Below, in pieces: positions 11,401 through 22,721 of a DNA stretch of 64,000 nt. Position 1 is the first letter of the stretch; every line of letters begins with the position of its first letter. Below the pieces are notes generated by a model. It had not been told where the DNA came from and ran no database searches. It saw only the letters and a program-made list of their open reading frames with translations. Both the position numbers and the translations under genes were made by a program. The stretch comes from Corella eumyota (taxonomy: Eukaryota; Chordata; Ascidiacea; Phlebobranchia; Corellidae): assembly GCA_963082875.1 (NCBI GenBank), contig OY720098.1, positions 11,594,001 to 11,658,000 on the forward strand. The letters are read 5' to 3'.

Positions 11401-14313
11401 CTTCTTCTAGTCAAAGGCCTTCCTATATATAAAATGGCATTTTTACAGAATTCTAAACACTATACAACTTGCACATTTATATTATAACTTTTTTAATTAA
11501 GATTTTTTATAATCTAAATGTTCAAACATAATAAAAATTTATGAAATTTATAATTTTTAAAAATTTATAAAAGGAAATATTTGATTTGAAATGTTATTCA
11601 AAATACCTTGTTCGTCACGGTTTGGTGCTCCAGCCCCCGGTCTTCCAAAGGGGTCGTATCCAATCATCTCATCTTCTCTTTTCTTGTCTAATTTGTTGAC
11701 AATTTCTTCGTTTTGGTGTTTAACATCGATGAGTGCATCTACAGTATTATACAATTGTGTTAATTGGTTCATATAATAGACATAGAAACAATTGTTATAA
11801 TTAATCACAATTACGGAATAATGTAATATTATAACATTACATTTTTAATTGTGTTTTTGTTGTTGCCTATATGTTTTGTTCTCTTACTTTAGTATGATGC
11901 CAAGGCAAAATTAATTTAAAATTGAGGGGTTTAGTTTTAATTGACATTTCATTAAAATATACATATGTTTAATAAATTAAATAAAAACTGCCTGTTAATT
12001 TTTTTTGGGGTAAAAAAATGTTTCTTTAAGCTTTGATTATACCCAATTCTTGTCTGTATCGATCAGATGTATTTCTGTCAACCCTATACCTTCGCATACG
12101 ATCATCTTCATATCTTTGTAGTTTTGGTTTATCATACGTAATTCTGTGTATTTAAGAAAAATCGATTTATAAATAACAAAACTAAATAAACGAGCTTGAA
12201 TATTATTTTTTCCAGTGTGACTAATTGTACAAAACATAATTTTTGCTTGTTATTGTAAGTGGTCAATTTACATTGTCGATCTACTGTAAATGTGTATTTT
12301 AATTTAAAACGTATAGAAAATATATGAGAATTTGGGTACAGAAGTTCGTATCCGTTATTGAATCCTAATAGTCTGGTAAAGTTAACATGTTGTTACAGAA
12401 AAACTTACTCTTGCTGTGGTGGTTTTTCACTAGTTTGTACTCTAACCATTCCCACTCCTTCCTTCGAGTCTAAAGATTTAGTTATGGTTGTGTTTTCTTT
12501 TCCCAGGCCCTAGAAAGGGTAAAATAAATACTAAAATTAACCTTTAAAGGCCGCATGAAATTTGCTTACTCCTTGTATGTTTTATTTAAACTAATTTGGT
12601 AAAAACCGCGAGTGGTATATGCTTTTATAGTAGTTACAAGTATGTGTAAAGTACACTTAAAAATTGGTTTAAAATAAAAAATCTGATTTCAAATATTAAA
12701 ACAATGTTGTTATTTACTCTTGGTGCTCCGAACCCGGGCTTTCCGAACGGGTTGTAAGTTTGCAACATCGCCAAGTCTACTTCCCTTTCTTTCATTTTCG
12801 ACAAGTTTTCGATTTTTTTTTGTTTTTCGTGTTCGTTCATAAATTGTAGTCGTTCATCTTGCTGGCGTTGAATTTTACGCAAGTCAGCCGAGCTGTAAAA
12901 ATTAATTACGAACATAATTAAAGCAGGTATGATAAAATAAAGGTGCTCTTGTGACTTTAAAAACAAAGGTTTGAAATGTTGCGTTTTTGTAAGATAATAT
13001 ACATAAATAAAATTTATATCCAGTTTTGTGTACCCAATGATGAAGACCTTTAGCAGGCTAGGGTGTAAGTTAAAACAAACAAGTTACGTTTTTTCCAGCA
13101 GTTTTAGGTGAAATTTTTTTTCCTTTCTCTCGGCCTCTGTGTACTTTCCAATCGTCGGAGAGCCGTGAAGAAATCCCTCAGCTGGTATTGTGGGCATCAC
13201 GGGCTGTCCTGTTTTACCAAAGTTTTTTGAAAACATTTTTTACAACAAAAACTAACTCCGCCTACTTGACTTAATGGTTAGCTCGCGCGAAAATACTTCA
13301 CCAACGCGGCTGCTTGTTGGCTGTAAATAAAGACGACAAGCCGCGCAGTTTACACAGTTAGTTGCCTAGCGATTTCGTTACTGAATACGCTTAGCCTAAA
13401 GAGTTAATCACCTTTTACGAGCGAAGAACGAAGTGGAAAGGCTTTGGTTTCACCTTTTAAGCCTATGGGGCCTGTCACGGGATATCTGGGCTCACGTAAA
13501 TTGTATAGATATCCTCTGTACCTAATCACATAAGAAAAACAGTTAGAAAAATATCAATTTAAAACATGTGTAAATGTGATGGTTCACGTCAAAGCGTCAT
13601 TACTTATTAAAAAGCACGTTACGTAATGATTTTTAAATAATTTACAAATTCAAGTATTTTACTAACAAAATGGTTTAGGCAATTTAACTATTTTGCAAAA
13701 TTAGCTATGCCTTATACCATTCTACTTAAACCATAAAAGCTAACAAGTCATTAATTACCTATGATCTTCCATACTGTTTTCATCAGTTATCGGACTAAAC
13801 TGAGGCAAGTCTTTCGGAGTTTCTACAAATTAATTTAAAATTTAGCTTACATTTTTTTAACACAACATTTCGCTAAATATAAGGCACCAATATTTTAGGG
13901 TAATTTACTGTGTTGTAAACAACTATTCATCTACATATGACGTCACAATAGCTAGTTTTTTATGTATAAAGTCGACTTATGCTTTTTTTCAGTAGCTAAA
14001 TTTTTTTTATACATTTTTTGGTAACAATAACTTTTACTGGACTAAAAATTTAGACTTTAATAAGGCTTTTTTTATGCCATACGGGAGTACTTTTCCTAAA
14101 TCCTTTAATTTACGAGTTCTTTGTGTTTTTTGTTTGACAACGCAACGTAAAATTATTTGCTTTTGCTCTAAAAGTGTTTGCTGAAGTAAACAGATTAAAC
14201 ATAAAAATACACAGAACCCTCTTTTAAATAGAATACCTGTAAAATTTTAAATTTTTTGCAAAAATGTGCACGCAGTTTCATTTTTTCATATTACCTGTAT
14301 CCAATTCGGACAT
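8461..14313 (-). CDS. Coiled-coil protein with four GKPGxGAP-type motifs (CSPP1-like in the motif)
   Basis: Eighteen minus-strand exons in phase: 14295-14313, 13759-13822, 13412-13521, 13088-13208, 12718-12892, 12409-12509, 12043-12143, 11607-11738, 11318-11422, 11043-11138, 10812-10894, 10552-10672, 10314-10462, 9976-10101, 9615-9728, 9410-9532, 9173-9262 and 8461-8832; about 733 aa. Four exons each carry one motif: YNPFGKPGFGAPR, YDPFGRPGAGAPNRDEQG, SPWGKPGAGAPLTNSRGEI and QRPGHGAPHGKG. Charged helical stretches (RKIQRQQDERLQFMNEHEKQ; MAAERFQKKQEERQRILQQE) precede the motifs. Human CSPP1, a centrosomal and ciliary microtubule protein, has a very similar single motif (YNPWGKGGGGAPL), so a microtubule or cilium role is a reasonable guess. 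I cannot align the rest with CSPP1, so it may be another family sharing the motif. The last exon is basic and rich in Lys/Pro. The intron after 11318 appears to begin with GC. The end of the last exon (8461) is less sure than the rest. Confidence 0.72.
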
Positions 14314-15484
14314 TTTCTTGGTTTATCTTTTTCTATCCGCTCATAAAATAGATAACCTAGGAATAGCCTACGTACGGGTGGCCTCTATTGTTATTTACTC
14401 AAATTAAGTGACACAAACTATCCTGTTACGATTACGTACCATCATAAACAATGCGCTTGAATCCAGCTTTTCTTCGGAATGTCATTCCGTTCGAATGGAA
14501 ACACTAGATTTTTGCACCTCCTATTTTAGGCAAAACAATACTTTGTTGCTTTTATAAAATTTGAAATTATATCAATTAATTGTATTTAAAACATAAGGCT
14601 GGTATAACCACATATTAAAGGGCTTTACTTTTTTTATACATTTTTTTTGCATTCACCTTTTAGACTACACCAATGTCGCGGCATGTAACCTTATCTGACT
14701 ATGATATACAAAAGATTGTATCAATTTTGGAGAAATCTGCTTGCTCACATGCTAAAAGAAGGGCTTTAACTGAGATAAATATATTAAAATTGTAAATATT
14801 TGCTTAACGTGCAATTATTAATCCTTATCACGTTTGTTTATACTTTATGCTACAGCTTGTTCAATGTAAACAACTATAGCTTTGGATTAATTAGAATAAT
14901 ATAGGGGGGAAATGACGTCATAACCCCTGTGTGCCACATTTCTATTGTCACGTTCTCAAAGTAAATTTTATTTTTAGTCGTATGATGCTTACTAGAAGTT
15001 TGCACAAAGGGGGTGAAAGGGTCAACGGGGGCAATTTTTGACGAAATTACGTATTTCGATTATCAGTTTTGGGGCGGAAATGACGTCATAACCCCTGTGT
15101 GCCACATTTTTATTGCCCCATTCCTTAAGTAAATTTAATTTGCGATTTTTTTATTTTACCAGCTGTCCTATTTGTTTTTTTACATTTATGTTTAATGTGT
15201 AAACAGCTTACCACAATAAAAAAAGTCAAATGTATAGGGTTATTTTTTGACAACTCACGTGCCTTACGTCATCATTTTTAGTTAGTATATAGGTGGTTTC
15301 CCTAGTGCGTAATTTTTGTACGGTGTAAATCTGGACGCTATATTACAAACATTTTATTAAATTAGAAAGCCGTATGTTGGGCGAATTTGTAGAAGTTACA
15401 TAAATGGAAAGATTAAAGAGCATATAACTTACTTAGCTACTTTTTATATCATTTATAATAAAGAGCTATTTACATAATAACAAG
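14314..15484. promoter_or_regulatory. Divergent intergenic region with a 168-base-spaced direct repeat carrying TGACGTCA
   Basis: It separates the start of the GKPGxGAP gene (minus) from that of the RIG-I-like gene (plus). A 32-base block is present twice without change, at 14910-14941 and 15078-15109, each with a perfect TGACGTCA palindrome followed by TAACCCCTGTGTGCCACAT. Similarity continues more weakly for about 40 bases downstream. No ORF with support was found. Confidence 0.6.
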
Positions 15485-18400
15485 ATGAATGATTATCAAC
15501 GAAGAATGTTAATTGATTGGACTCCAAGCTTAAAAGATTGTTTAGTTCCGAAGAAGTCTATGTGACCATATAACTGATTTTATGATTGGAACTGAAGGTA
15601 AATACTATTGTTTGTATGTCTTACGTTTTATTCAATTATAATATTACTAGGCTATTTAGCTTATTTATGATAAATTATTCTTTAGCACATGAAAAAATAT
15701 TTAATTCTGCGGGTGCTACATCAGATACAATTATTTTCATTGAATTGTTATTAGCAAGTAAAACCGAAAATATTTATGATCAATTTGTGTTGGCTCTAAT
15801 AAACTCAGAAGGTTATTATTTGTTATTTATTACCTTTTAGTGATTTAAACAATAATTTGTAAAAAAATTTTTAAATCTGATTTTTATAAATTTAGTTTTT
15901 TACTTTTAATGTAAAGAAACTACTTTAAAATGCACTTTGTTTCAGATCAGGCATGGTTAGCACCAATTTTTGATGATCGTTTTGGCCAGGGTGATAGAGA
16001 GAATGCTTTATTACATTCAACTCAGGTGAAAAGTATTTACAAAAATTTTCAAGAGTGGATGAAACTACAAAAAATTAATATTTCTGTTAATGTGGTACTT
16101 CAAAATTGCATTTTAACACAACCAGAAAGGTAGTTTTTAAAAAGTCAATTTTATAGAATGTGTAGAGGTACATTAGTACGCCTATTTAGTATTAAATGAT
16201 TATACAGTGAAGAAGTACAAAATATCTGTGAGCGGTCTAGTCATAGTCATGCAGTTCGGTTCATTGTCGGAAGGTTAATCAGAAAAGGTCCTGGCGTTCT
16301 TGAAGATTTTTACAATGCGCTTAAAGATGCCAATATTCAATTTGCTGAAACTCTTTTCCCACTTGTTGAAAAACTGAGTATTCATAATTATTTCTTAAAA
16401 TTGATTTTAAAAATTAACTGCTAAGAGCTTAAATACTTAAACTTTTTTGTGCAAAAATAAATTTGAAATTACAATAAGATATTAATTTTTTTTATTCATT
16501 TTACTTTCTTATAGAAAAAGATTCTGAGAAGGTAGAGTCGCTTTCTACCAAAATGAAAAAAATGTCTCTTGACGATAAAGATGAAATATCAACAAATGAA
16601 CAAAGTCATGCTGGAGATGCTTCTGCCCCAAAACTCCTTCAAGCTGTTGTTGTAACGATTGTAAATTAAATAATTATTTTTACTAAAAAAAAATAATTTT
16701 TGAAGGTAATTTTATATTTTTTATTATTTCTAAAACCTTTATTTATTATTTTCTTAGCCACCTGATGAGCAAAGTATACCTAATAATTCCAAAGCATTTG
16801 TAAATTATTTTAACAATGAGGAGAAATCTGGTGAGGGTCAGTCAAGTGATAATAATGTTTCTAGTACTTCAACATGTAAACCAAAAGTTGACCCTAGTAA
16901 GAAAATTATTAAATTTTAAAGTAAAAAAAAACTCTATTCAGCTTATAATTAGCAAAACATATTGTTTAATAATTTTATTAGTAAATTAATCTAAACATGC
17001 ATTTGTTTATTTTTCTTTAGCGTTAATTAATTATCTCACCAGGGCTAAATAATTAAAAAATTCTTGCTGTAATTTTATATTATAGACAATTCGTCAGAAA
17101 ATGAAGACTCTGAAGAATGTGATGATTTAGAAGAATCTGATGAGGATGATATAGAGACAGATGAAGAGGAAAATAAAGCAGTGTTCCGTGATTATCAAAA
17201 AGAATTAGCTGAGCAGGCAAAAAATGGAGAAAATTCTTTAGTTATTGCACCAACTGGTAAATAAGTATTACAAAATAAACTTTTTTTATACGATTTAAAT
17301 AAAAAAAAATGATAAGTACCAAACAAATATGACAAATGTTTTATGAGGCATTATTCTGATAATAAAAAGTTAACTTTAAATATTCTATAGGAACTGGAAA
17401 AACGTTTGTAGCACTTTGTGTATGTCTTGATCACTTACAGAAAAGGGGAAAAGAAGCTAAAATTATTTTCATGGTTCCAAAAGTTCATCTTATTAAGCAA
17501 CAACATGACAAATTGAGCAAGTAAATAATGTTTATTTCTTGTAAACATGACTTTATTAGCTATATTCAATAATATTTGTAACTATTTTTTTCTAAAAACA
17601 TGATTAAAAAAAATTTATATAGACTATTTTGTTTTTTTTAACAAAAATTGCAATTTCTAAAGGTACGTTAAAAACTTTAAAGTAAAGAAAATATCTGGTA
17701 AAAGTCCTGAAATTCCTGTAAGTAACCTAATTCGGAATTGTCAAATTGCTGTAATAACTCCACAAAAGTTGGTTGATCATCTAGAATCATATGAAAACAA
17801 AAAAAAGTAAATTCAATAATTTTTATTCATAGAAAATAATATATATTTATAATAGTATTAAAAAAATTCCTACTTTTTTTCAGAAAAAAGAAAGATTTAC
17901 TTGAAATTCAGGAGCTAACTTTGCTTATTTTTGATGAGTGTCATCATGTTAGTAAGGGTGACCCGTTTAACAAAATAATGAACTGTTACTTTGATGAGAA
18001 AAAGAAAGTGAAGGAAAAACAGAATAGTGGAAAAAAATTACCACAGGTTTGTTTTTAAGTGAAATTGTCATACAATTTTCATAATGACAAGTGAAATCAA
18101 TTATTAAATGATATATTTTTTTATATAATTTAAGATTTTGGGATTGACTGCTTCACCTGGAATAGGACCTGCTACAAGTCATCAAAAAGCTGAGGTTTCA
18201 CTTAAAACTTTGCTGGGAAATCTTGATGTTGTAACACCTCCAAAAAGAGTTGTGAGATGTATAAAGAGCCTGAAAGAAATGGAGTGTAAAGAATGTTCAA
18301 GTAAAACTACTATAACGCTATGAAAAAATGTTTTAATAAAATAAAAAAAATTATTTTGTTACAAGTTTATTAAACAAACCTATTTTAATATATCATGTCA

Positions 18401-20775
18401 CTTCACTTAAGACTTTTTTTTAACTCTAGATTTAATAAATTAAATTTAGAAACTATCCCAATAAAACGAAGAAAAAAAGATCAGTTTGAAAATGATATCA
18501 AAAACATCATGAACAAAATTGAGGCACTTATTAAGAAGGAACTTAGTAAAAATAAAGGTGCTCTTTATATGTTATAATTTATTGTATAAATTAATAGTTG
18601 CTGTATTAAAAACTGGTCCATAAAAGCAAACTTTGAAATTGTTCTTGCTAAGATTGCAAGTTAAAACTTGATGACGAAGACCAAGGAAGCCAAGTCTATG
18701 AAGCTACTTTTGTTAAGTTCTATAATGACAGTGCAAAACTTAGCAACAATGATTTGAAGGAAAAATTGATGAAGTACAGCAAACATCTAATAGTAATTAC
18801 ACTTTGTTTAATTTATCGATTGCCAAACTTTTATTAGTTAAAAGTATATCTGATTTTATTTTAAACTGTGCTGTTTTTTTATGTAAAAGGGTATAACAAC
18901 TCTCTTTATTTGAATGATTTTGCCAGAAGCATTGATGCAATAAAATATATTAAAAAAGCCCTTTTCTCTGAAATGAATAAAAATAACACAGTTGATGTTA
19001 AACTAAAAGAGCTTTATACTTCACATAGTAAGATTAATTTTTTTTTCCATTTATTTATTATTTAAAAGGATTTACATTTATTTGGTATGTATAATTTAAA
19101 TTGATTTTTACAGTTCATAAACCAGGCCCCAAAAACACAAATCCACTTTTGAGCAAGTTAAAGTCAATTCTTATCGAAGAATTTAAAAAGAAATCAGAAG
19201 ATTCCACTGAAGCATCTAGATGCATAATTTTTGTTAAGACCAGGGCCATAGCAAATGGTTTAGTATCATATTTAGAAGATTCCAAAATTCTAGCAAAATA
19301 TGAACTAAAACCAACCTGCTTAACTGGTGCAAATGCAAAAGATGCTAACTATGGTATGGGTCAATTTTTCTTTATTTTTTTTCCTAACCCTTATTTCATT
19401 TAAGCTATTTCTATCCTAAGGCAATACTAAGGCTGTCCAGGATCAAAAAATCAAAGCATTCAGGGAGGGTAGATGTAAGTTAATTGTGGCCACGTCAGTT
19501 GCTGAAGAAGGCCTAGATGTACAAGCTTGTAATCTGATTATAACATACAACTATTCCACTAATGAAATTGGCTTGGTTCAGCGAAAGGGTAAACAGAATT
19601 TTATTTATATCTTATACAAACAAACAAAAACTTTTTTGTATTATTATTTTAGAAAGTTAAATAATTGATTTTTAAATTGAAGGTAGGGCCAGAGCAAAGA
19701 ACAGCAAAACTTTAATGCTTGCATATGAAAATAGTGACATCATCGAACAAGAAGAAATAAACAAGTTAAAAGTTGAATTAACTGATGAAACTATGGATGA
19801 ACTTGATTCAAAAGATCCAGTTGAATTAAGAAAAGAAGTAACTAATTTTAGTAATTAAAAGTAATTAATTGAGCCTACTCTGAAATTTATTTTACTGATG
19901 TGTTAACTTATCACAATACAAAAATATTAATATACTAATTTTAGATTGAAAGCATTCAAAAATCTAAGTTCAACGAACGTGACTTGGAAGGAAAATCAAA
20001 AATGGTTGTCCAAAAACCAGAAGCATCTGATATTAAATGGGTATTTAAGTGTAAAAACTGCAATGAAACAGTAACTTCTTCAGATAAGTTTCGCCATATT
20101 GACAACCAGGTAGCATTGCATTCATTTAAATAGTCTAAAATGACTATTTGTTGTTTTTATTGTAAAAATGTAGTCATAAAACTAGTTGGTAATGTATTAA
20201 AACATAAATCTAAAATTTTATCTTAAGATTTCAAAGTCAAATATAAAAATTTTGCTATTATCGAACTAACCCTTATGTTTTTATGTTGTTGTAGAATTAT
20301 TTTGTGATTGATTCAGAATTTAACACCAAAGCCTTATTTAAAAATGATAAAAAAGAAGAGGTTTTGTTATCAACAGTTTATTGGAAAAATTTACTGTGGA
20401 GTTGAAACATGCAGGTAAAAAAAATACTAATTTATATTTTTAAGCGTTAAATAATAAATGTTAAATATAACTTTATAACTAAAACCAATAATTTTAAAGT
20501 ACTGTGAATATGCAACATGTAAAAAAGTTGTTGTTCTGGTTAAACAAAAATGATCAATAAATAACTTTTAGTACAACAACACAGTTACATCATTTTTAAC
20601 CATTTTTTGTAGACATTATTGGGGAGTGAGAAATAAGTACAAGAGTTTTTACACTTCTGTTCCTAAAATTGAGAATTTTGTGTTAGTAAACGGAATTGAA
20701 AAGCTGACTCCAAAGAAATGGAAGAATGCACCATTTATTGTTACAAAATACGATTCAGGCGAAGAATTAAAGTAA
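15485..20775 (+). CDS. RIG-I/MDA5-like RNA helicase with tandem CARDs
   Basis: Twenty exons: 15485-15597, 15686-15811, 15946-16129, 16208-16377, 16515-16660, 16758-16896, 17086-17256, 17391-17520, 17663-17806, 17884-18046, 18135-18300, 18450-18557, 18653-18792, 18890-19027, 19114-19353, 19421-19588, 19683-19837, 19945-20109, 20295-20414 and 20613-20775; about 1,015 aa. Two death-fold (CARD) units come first (MLIDWTPSL...; FQEWMKLQKINISVN...ERSSHSHAVRFIVGRL), then an acidic Ser/Glu linker. The helicase shows motif I APTGTGKT, motif II DECHH, motif III LTASPG and motif VI QRKGRAR. The C-terminal regulatory domain keeps four zinc-type cysteines (FKCKNC and CGVETC). Members sense viral double-stranded RNA in the cytoplasm and signal through CARDs. 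The frame breaks by one base in three places: exon 1 near 15550, the 18792/18890 junction, and exon 19 near 20355. Either the assembly has indels or this copy is decaying. Confidence 0.85.
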
Positions 20776-21664
20776 TGATGCCACAGTCTTGAACTCTAGT
20801 AATTAAAGCTTTAAGGTAACAGGTGATGACCATGGACTGTAAATGGAAAAAATATAGCAAAAAATAGATTGTTATCTATATGTATATGTTGTGCTTTTCA
20901 GATTGTGTAATTTTGTTTCTTAATAAAAGATCTTTTTCCTTCGTTAATAAGTGCTTTCATTTATAGTTGTTATAACAACTGTACAATTTGTTTTTGTATT
21001 AATGTATAAAGGTTGATTTAATTTGTATTTTAGAAGTATCTGTGCAACTTTAATTGCTTTTAATGAGGTTTTGTAAATATCTTTTCCAATATTTGCACTT
21101 TGTGGAGTGTAAAATCGTTTTAATTGAAATTGTTGGTGTATTAAAAACAAAAACATGTTTATAGTACACCAGAACTACAATTTCTTCTTTTTGATAAATT
21201 TATTTAATTAAAATTTAGGAACATTTTTTTAAATTAACATTTATTTGAAATTCACTTTTTGAGATTTATTTTTGCGCGGATATTGAGGAACCGAAAAAGA
21301 AAGAGCAGAATATGAAAATGGAAACTTCAATTTGATAAATGTGTTTTTACAAAGTAAGATTTTATTATGTAAAATATAAACTGTGAGATTTGGCATAACA
21401 AAAAAAACTTTTAAATGGCAATAACCTAGATTAGAATTTTTATTGTATTGATTATTTGGCTTTCTAATACAAAGAGGGCCTTATACACCACAGACGTAAA
21501 CAAAGCTCTTGCTAGGGTCGTTACAGCGAAAAAATCTACAGAACATTGAAATGATTTTGCTTCAAATGACATATATATAAAAATTGCTTCTATGTTTTAA
21601 ACAAAATTTAAGGCAAATTATTGTTAAGGTTGCAAATTTATGTTTAATTGTTTTCATTGCTAGT
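20776..21664. other. Intergenic, no gene seen
   Basis: 3' flank of the RIG-I-like gene with AATAAAAG near 20924, then AT-rich sequence. A 70-codon minus-strand reading frame at 20944-21156 has no recognisable features and I do not call it a gene. Confidence 0.5.
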
Positions 21665-22409
21665 TATGGTTCGAAATCTTAGATTTCGAAACATATTGTT
21701 ATTGTCATTATATTTATTATTATTATTGTTTTTATTCTTATTTGACAAATTTTGAAAGACGATAACTTTTGTTCTTTAAAACTAAAAGTTCTAAATTTTT
21801 AGTATGTTTGTTATTATCCCAACGAATCGCAAACCTCCTATTAACGACATTTAAATGTCACTAATTACTAATTAATATATTTTATTATTAAAATTTAAAG
21901 ATTAAATTTGCTGAAATTTTAATATGTTGTTGGTATTATTATTTTGTATGTTGCTATTTAAAATGAAGATTTAACTCTAGCTAAATATCGTTTAATCATT
22001 ATTTTAGTTTTTTTATAAAATAACGAATCAGTGTGAGTTTAACGCTTGAATAATTTAATAGCGTTCTGGTCGCCGTCAAAAATCGTCTTTTTCGCTGTCC
22101 ATTAAAGTAAAAAATATTGGTTGAAAATTTAAGTAAAATGTTAAAATATAAGTAAACAATGTGTAAAATTTTCGTTTTAATTGTTTTGTTATTAGTATAT
22201 TTTAATACTTACTTGATTACTAAAAAATTAAGATCGGTATTTTGCTTTTAAATTTAGTTTACTTTTATATTACAATATCAATGAGTGCGTGTTCGCTTGT
22301 TAAAATTAAGTTTAAATATAAAAAAGTTCATATTTAAATTTATAATTTAATTAATAAACCTACTAAATAAATTATATTTATAAAAAAAATCAAACAATTT
22401 CGAACCATA
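21665..22409. mobile_element. MITE-like element with terminal inverted repeats and TA ends
   Basis: The left end reads TATGGTTCGAAAT and the right end ATTTCGAACCATA, a perfect 13-base inverted match 745 bases apart. If the outer TA is the target duplication, the inverted repeat is TGGTTCGAAAT, as in Tc1/mariner-type elements that insert at TA. The left end also holds an internal palindrome (TTCGAAATCT T AGATTTCGAA). The interior is AT-rich with no transposase frame, so it would be non-autonomous. I have only this one copy, so element status is inferred from its ends. Confidence 0.5.
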
Positions 22410-22721
22410 TTTTATTTATCAAATAAATCTAGTTTCAAATTAAAATTGTTTTTGAATAATATTTTTATTAAAAGTGTTTACTATAGGAAAAACTTTTCTT
22501 CAAAAATTGTTTCGCGCGAAAATCAACAGTTTTTACTTTTTGGTAGTAGTTTGTTACGAAAATGAATCAAATTGCGTAATATATAAAGTTATAGTTAATA
22601 AAAAGGTCGTGTTATATTGCCTAAGCTTTGTTTACAAATCTAGTAAATTGGTTTTTGTTGATTAAAAGCGCTTACTTTGACTTGGCTTCGTTAAAATTTT
22701 GCCGCGATAATTTAAAACGTT

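Noticed and set aside
20355-20372. A 16-base GT...AG segment in RIG-I-like exon 19 that would restore the frame if spliced out as a micro-intron
   Set aside because: Its removal keeps the frame, but the alternative reading with one base fewer aligns gap-free with the vertebrate domain, and 16-base introns are unknown in chordates to my knowledge. A one-base slip is simpler.
20944-21156. A 70-codon minus-strand frame
   Set aside because: Low-complexity Lys/Ile/Leu composition typical of chance frames in AT-rich DNA.
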